Of a stretch of DNA of 6,713 nucleotides, positions 4,903 to 6,713 are shown in pieces (position 1 is the first letter of the stretch; each line of letters starts with the position of its first letter). The DNA lies in contig CALLYX010000192.1 of the NCBI GenBank assembly GCA_937858775.1, positions 1 to 6,713 on the forward strand, in the 5' to 3' direction. Source of the stretch: an uncultured bacterium. Its GTDB lineage: Bacteria; Auribacterota; Tritonobacteria; UBA1439. The notes beneath the pieces are model-generated. The model was not told the DNA's origin and did no database searches. It saw only the letters and a list, made by a program, of their open reading frames with translations. The translations under genes were made by a program, and so were the position numbers.

Positions 4903-5801
4903 CCTTTGATTTCCTTTATCCTTTTGGCCGCAAGCGAAATATATTTGGGGTGGAGTTCTATGCCGATGAAGTTCCTCTTTAGCTCCTGACAAACAATCCC
5001 TACCGTTCCGGCCCCGGCGAATGGATCGAGCACGTAGTCCCCCGGTTTTGAACCTGCCATAACGCAAGGTTTTACAAGGGATGGAGGGAAGGTAGCGAAG
5101 TGGGCTTCTGGAAATGGTCGCGTGTTAATATCCCACACAGTACGACGATTCCTGAGTTTCCCTCCTGCCTGTTCTAGTATTGCTTTGCGGTCATAGTAAT
5201 ACCGCTCAGATTTAGTGAGCATGAAGATGTACTCATGTGCTCGCGTAGGTCGATCTTTTACACTTTCCGGCATGGCGTTTGGTTTATTCCACACGACATC
5301 GCACCTCAGATACCATCCATCCTCTTGAAGTGCAAATGCCAGTCTCCATGGTACGCCGAGTAGGTCCTTTGGCTTTAATCCTTTTGGAGTATCGGGGCGC
5401 ACGTTCATGGCGCGCGCCGGGTTTTTCTTATCGGGCGCACGCCATCCGCGATTCCCGCTCGTGTATCCATCCCCGATATTCAACCAGAAGATGCCGTCAT
5501 CTTTGAGGACTCTTTTGACTTCGTTAAAGATAGCCACTAAACGGTTGATGTATTGGATAAGCGTCGTTTCAAGGCCGATTTGTCCCCGGATATTATAGTC
5601 GCGAAGTCCCCAATAAGGGGGGGATGTGACCACACATTGAACGCAAGCCGCCGGGAGACTTCTTAACACGCACAGGGAATCTCCGCGAAGCAGCATAATG
5701 CCGAAGAGGGGGAGTTCTAATTGAGCGGCGGATTCTGTTTCGCGTAGTTCAAATAACTTACCCGAGCCGTCTTTTTGGGGGATTAGTTTAGTAACCATCA
5801 T
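4899..5801 (-). CDS. Beta-class DNA methyltransferase, probably N4-cytosine
   Basis: The 300-residue enzyme transfers a methyl group from SAM to the exocyclic amino group of a base in DNA and protects host sites from the neighbouring nuclease. The catalytic motif IV, TSPPYWGLRDY (59-69), precedes the SAM-binding motif I, DPFAGAGT (259-266), which is the beta-class order. SPPY rather than DPPY favours N4-methylcytosine over N6-methyladenine. GWYLRCDVVWNKPNAMPESVKDRPTRAHEY-like sequence (162-191) fits the motif VIII region. Start: two adjacent ATGs at 5801 and 5798; no clear Shine-Dalgarno sequence. An internal Met at residue 36 precedes LLRGDS, where many relatives begin, so a shorter protein is possible. 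No controller gene is upstream; a transposase lies 78 bp away and may have displaced the native promoter. Confidence 0.88.
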   Translation of the reverse strand: MMVTKLIPQKDGSGKLFELRETESAAQLELPLFGIMLLRGDSLCVLRSLPAACVQCVVTSPPYWGLRDYNIRGQIGLETTLIQYINRLVAIFNEVKRVLKDDGIFWLNIGDGYTSGNRGWRAPDKKNPARAMNVRPDTPKGLKPKDLLGVPWRLAFALQEDGWYLRCDVVWNKPNAMPESVKDRPTRAHEYIFMLTKSERYYYDRKAILEQAGGKLRNRRTVWDINTRPFPEAHFATFPPSLVKPCVMAGSKPGDYVLDPFAGAGTVGIVCQELKRNFIGIELHPKYISLAAKRIKEIKG

Positions 5802-5846
5802 AGGCTATATCCGCATGGGCTCCCTTGATTTGAGCTAACCCATCTA

Positions 5847-5879
5847 GGTATTGGTTCTTTTGCACCGGTTGCGTCCCAG
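5847..5879. mobile_element. Possible terminal end of the ISXO2-like element
   Basis: Only 78 bp separate the transposase stop (5880) from the methyltransferase start (5801), so the element must end here. A stretch beginning GGTATTGGTTCTTTTGCACC at 5847 looks like a terminal sequence. The opposite end is missing, so no inverted repeat pair or target duplication can be shown. Confidence 0.28.
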
Positions 5880-6443
5880 TCAATTCGCGTAGGTCAATCT
5901 TTTCCCGCCCGCGCCTTGAATAGCGGCAATGGTCCGCTCCCCGTCTGTCACTTTGCGATTACCCCAACGGAAGGAAAACTCATCGCAATAACGCCCCAAG
6001 TGCTCTTTTGATACGTGATGAAATGTGCCGTGGACGCCGCGCTTGAGAAGTGCGAAGTATGACTCCGCGTTGTTGACGTGGACATCGCCGCGGACATACT
6101 CTTCATTGCCATGGTTCACGGTGTGATGTCCGCCAGCGTACTCTTTCCCGATACCGCGATATGCTTTCCACTCGTCGGTCATTATCCTGGCGCTCTTATC
6201 TACCATCTCCCTGATCGCCCCTTTCAATTCTACGGCATTGACGCGCTCAACGGGCTTCGATCGCATCTTGCCCGTGCGGGAAATAAGCGCGACCACGGGG
6301 ATCTTCGACGTGCCCCTGCCCCTCTTTGACCCGCGTTTGGCCTTGCCACCGATATAAGTTTCATCTACTTCAACCGTCCCGTCAAGAAGAGATGCGAGCG
6401 GATTCTCCTGCATGGCCGCCCTCACCCTATGACAGAGGAACCA
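5880..6443 (-). pseudogene. ISXO2/IS1595-type transposase, N-terminally truncated
   Basis: From about W90 of the fused frame the protein is the catalytic domain of an ISXO2-like transposase. Signals are AWFLCHRVRAAM (89-100), VEVDETYIGGK (113-123, catalytic D116), MTDEWKAY (177-184, D179) and HVNNAESYFALLKRG (211-225, N214/E216), then GTFHHVSKEHLGRYCDEFSFR (228-248). These fit the DDE/N core of the family. The usual N-terminal zinc-ribbon and helix-turn-helix region, about 90 residues, is absent and replaced by MurJ-like membrane sequence in the same frame. The element is therefore unlikely to transpose by itself. Its base composition matches the accessory island, not the GC-rich sequence to its right. 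Confidence 0.8.
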
Positions 6444-6713
6444 CGCCGACAGCAGCGTGGCCAGGCTGAAGGACAGCCCGACGCAGAGCACCACGGTGGT
6501 GGCGCCCGACACGCGCAGCGTGACCCCCAGCCCTGCGGTCAACAACAACGTCCGCACCAGCGCCGCCTGCAGCGGGGCGTGGGCGTCCCGCAGGGCGTAG
6601 GACGCCTGGGTCGTGAACGACGTCACGCCGTCACCGAGCACGGCGACGCTGAGCCCGACGATGGCGGCAGCCATCAGCCCGACGGCGGTGGTGCTCGACA
6701 TCTCGCCCACGCC
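6441..6713 (-). CDS. MurJ/MviN-like lipid II flippase fragment, fused in frame to the transposase
   Basis: Residues 1-90 of the reading frame that runs off the right edge consist of hydrophobic helices (about 9-26, 48-66, 72-92) interrupted by TTQASYALRDAHAPLQ (33-48), the pattern of the MurJ/MviN family, where a conserved FYALRDTRTP-like motif joins two helices. MurJ flips the peptidoglycan precursor lipid II across the inner membrane. Both ends are missing: the N-terminal helices lie beyond the window and the C-terminal helices are replaced by the transposase domain. High-GC codons favour an actinobacterial-type or other high-GC source. The join lies near 6441-6449, where both families have a similar AW hydrophobic residue pair, hinting at microhomology. 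Function as a flippase is not expected. Confidence 0.62.

Noticed and set aside
3913..5067. Restriction endonuclease starting at 5067
   Set aside because: The extra 55 residues lie wholly inside the methyltransferase gene in another frame. The ATGA overlap at 4899-4902 is the natural start.
5802..5880. Controller (C) protein gene or operator for the restriction system
   Set aside because: The interval is too short for a gene and no clear operator-type dyad was found; nothing with a helix-turn-helix is encoded near the operon.
5279..6329. Small plus-strand frames opposite the methyltransferase and transposase
   Set aside because: They have no recognisable motifs or ribosome binding sites and lie antisense to well-supported genes.
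1..6713. CRISPR array, tRNA or rRNA genes
   Set aside because: No regularly spaced repeats, and no tRNA-like cloverleaf or rRNA-like conserved stretch, was noticed on reading either strand.

Overview
The window has three parts with different base composition. Positions 1 to about 2680 are very GC-rich and hold three genes, all on the minus strand. Positions about 2681 to 6440 are much less GC-rich and hold accessory genes: a toxin-antitoxin-like pair, a restriction-modification operon and a transposase. Positions about 6441 to 6713 are GC-rich again and encode a fragment of a lipid II flippase-like membrane protein. No rRNA, tRNA or other taxonomic marker is present. The source is best described as a bacterium with a high-GC chromosome and a lower-GC defence or mobile island; the phylum is left open.

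GC-rich left part, read on the minus strand from right to left. A class I SAM-dependent methyltransferase (1967-2680) is followed within a few bases by an apparently exported MTA/SAH nucleosidase (978-1949, or GTG 1961). After a 105-bp gap with a possible promoter comes a polytopic glycosyltransferase of the GT39/PMT type (1-872) that runs off the window. The methyltransferase makes S-adenosylhomocysteine and the nucleosidase family cleaves it, so their pairing makes sense, although the nucleosidase seems to carry a signal sequence.

Accessory part. A SocA/Panacea-domain antitoxin-like gene is cut in two. Its first 130 codons, with a good ribosome binding site and a strong promoter, lie on the minus strand (promoter to 2682). 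The remaining 57 codons lie on the plus strand (3315-3488). Flipping 2691-3314 rejoins them exactly, in frame, into one protein of about 187 residues. Directly after the C-terminal piece, overlapping its stop, is a 94-residue protein resembling RelE/ParE toxins (3472-3756). This looks like a PanA/PanT-type toxin-antitoxin locus whose antitoxin has been separated from its toxin by a 624-bp inversion. Whether the inversion is real, reversible or an assembly or amplification artefact cannot be decided from the sequence.

Next, on the minus strand, is a compact operon: a beta-class (SPPY motif) DNA methyltransferase (4899-5801), an XcyI-like PD-(D/E)XK restriction endonuclease joined by an ATGA overlap (3913-4902), and a third small gene of 60 codons with its own strong ribosome binding site, one base after the endonuclease stop (3729-3911). 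That small gene converges on the toxin gene and overlaps its end by 28 bp. Upstream of the operon lies the catalytic part of an ISXO2/IS1595-type transposase (5880 to about 6443). It is fused in frame to MurJ/MviN-like transmembrane sequence at the right edge, which suggests a deletion, recombination or chimeric junction.
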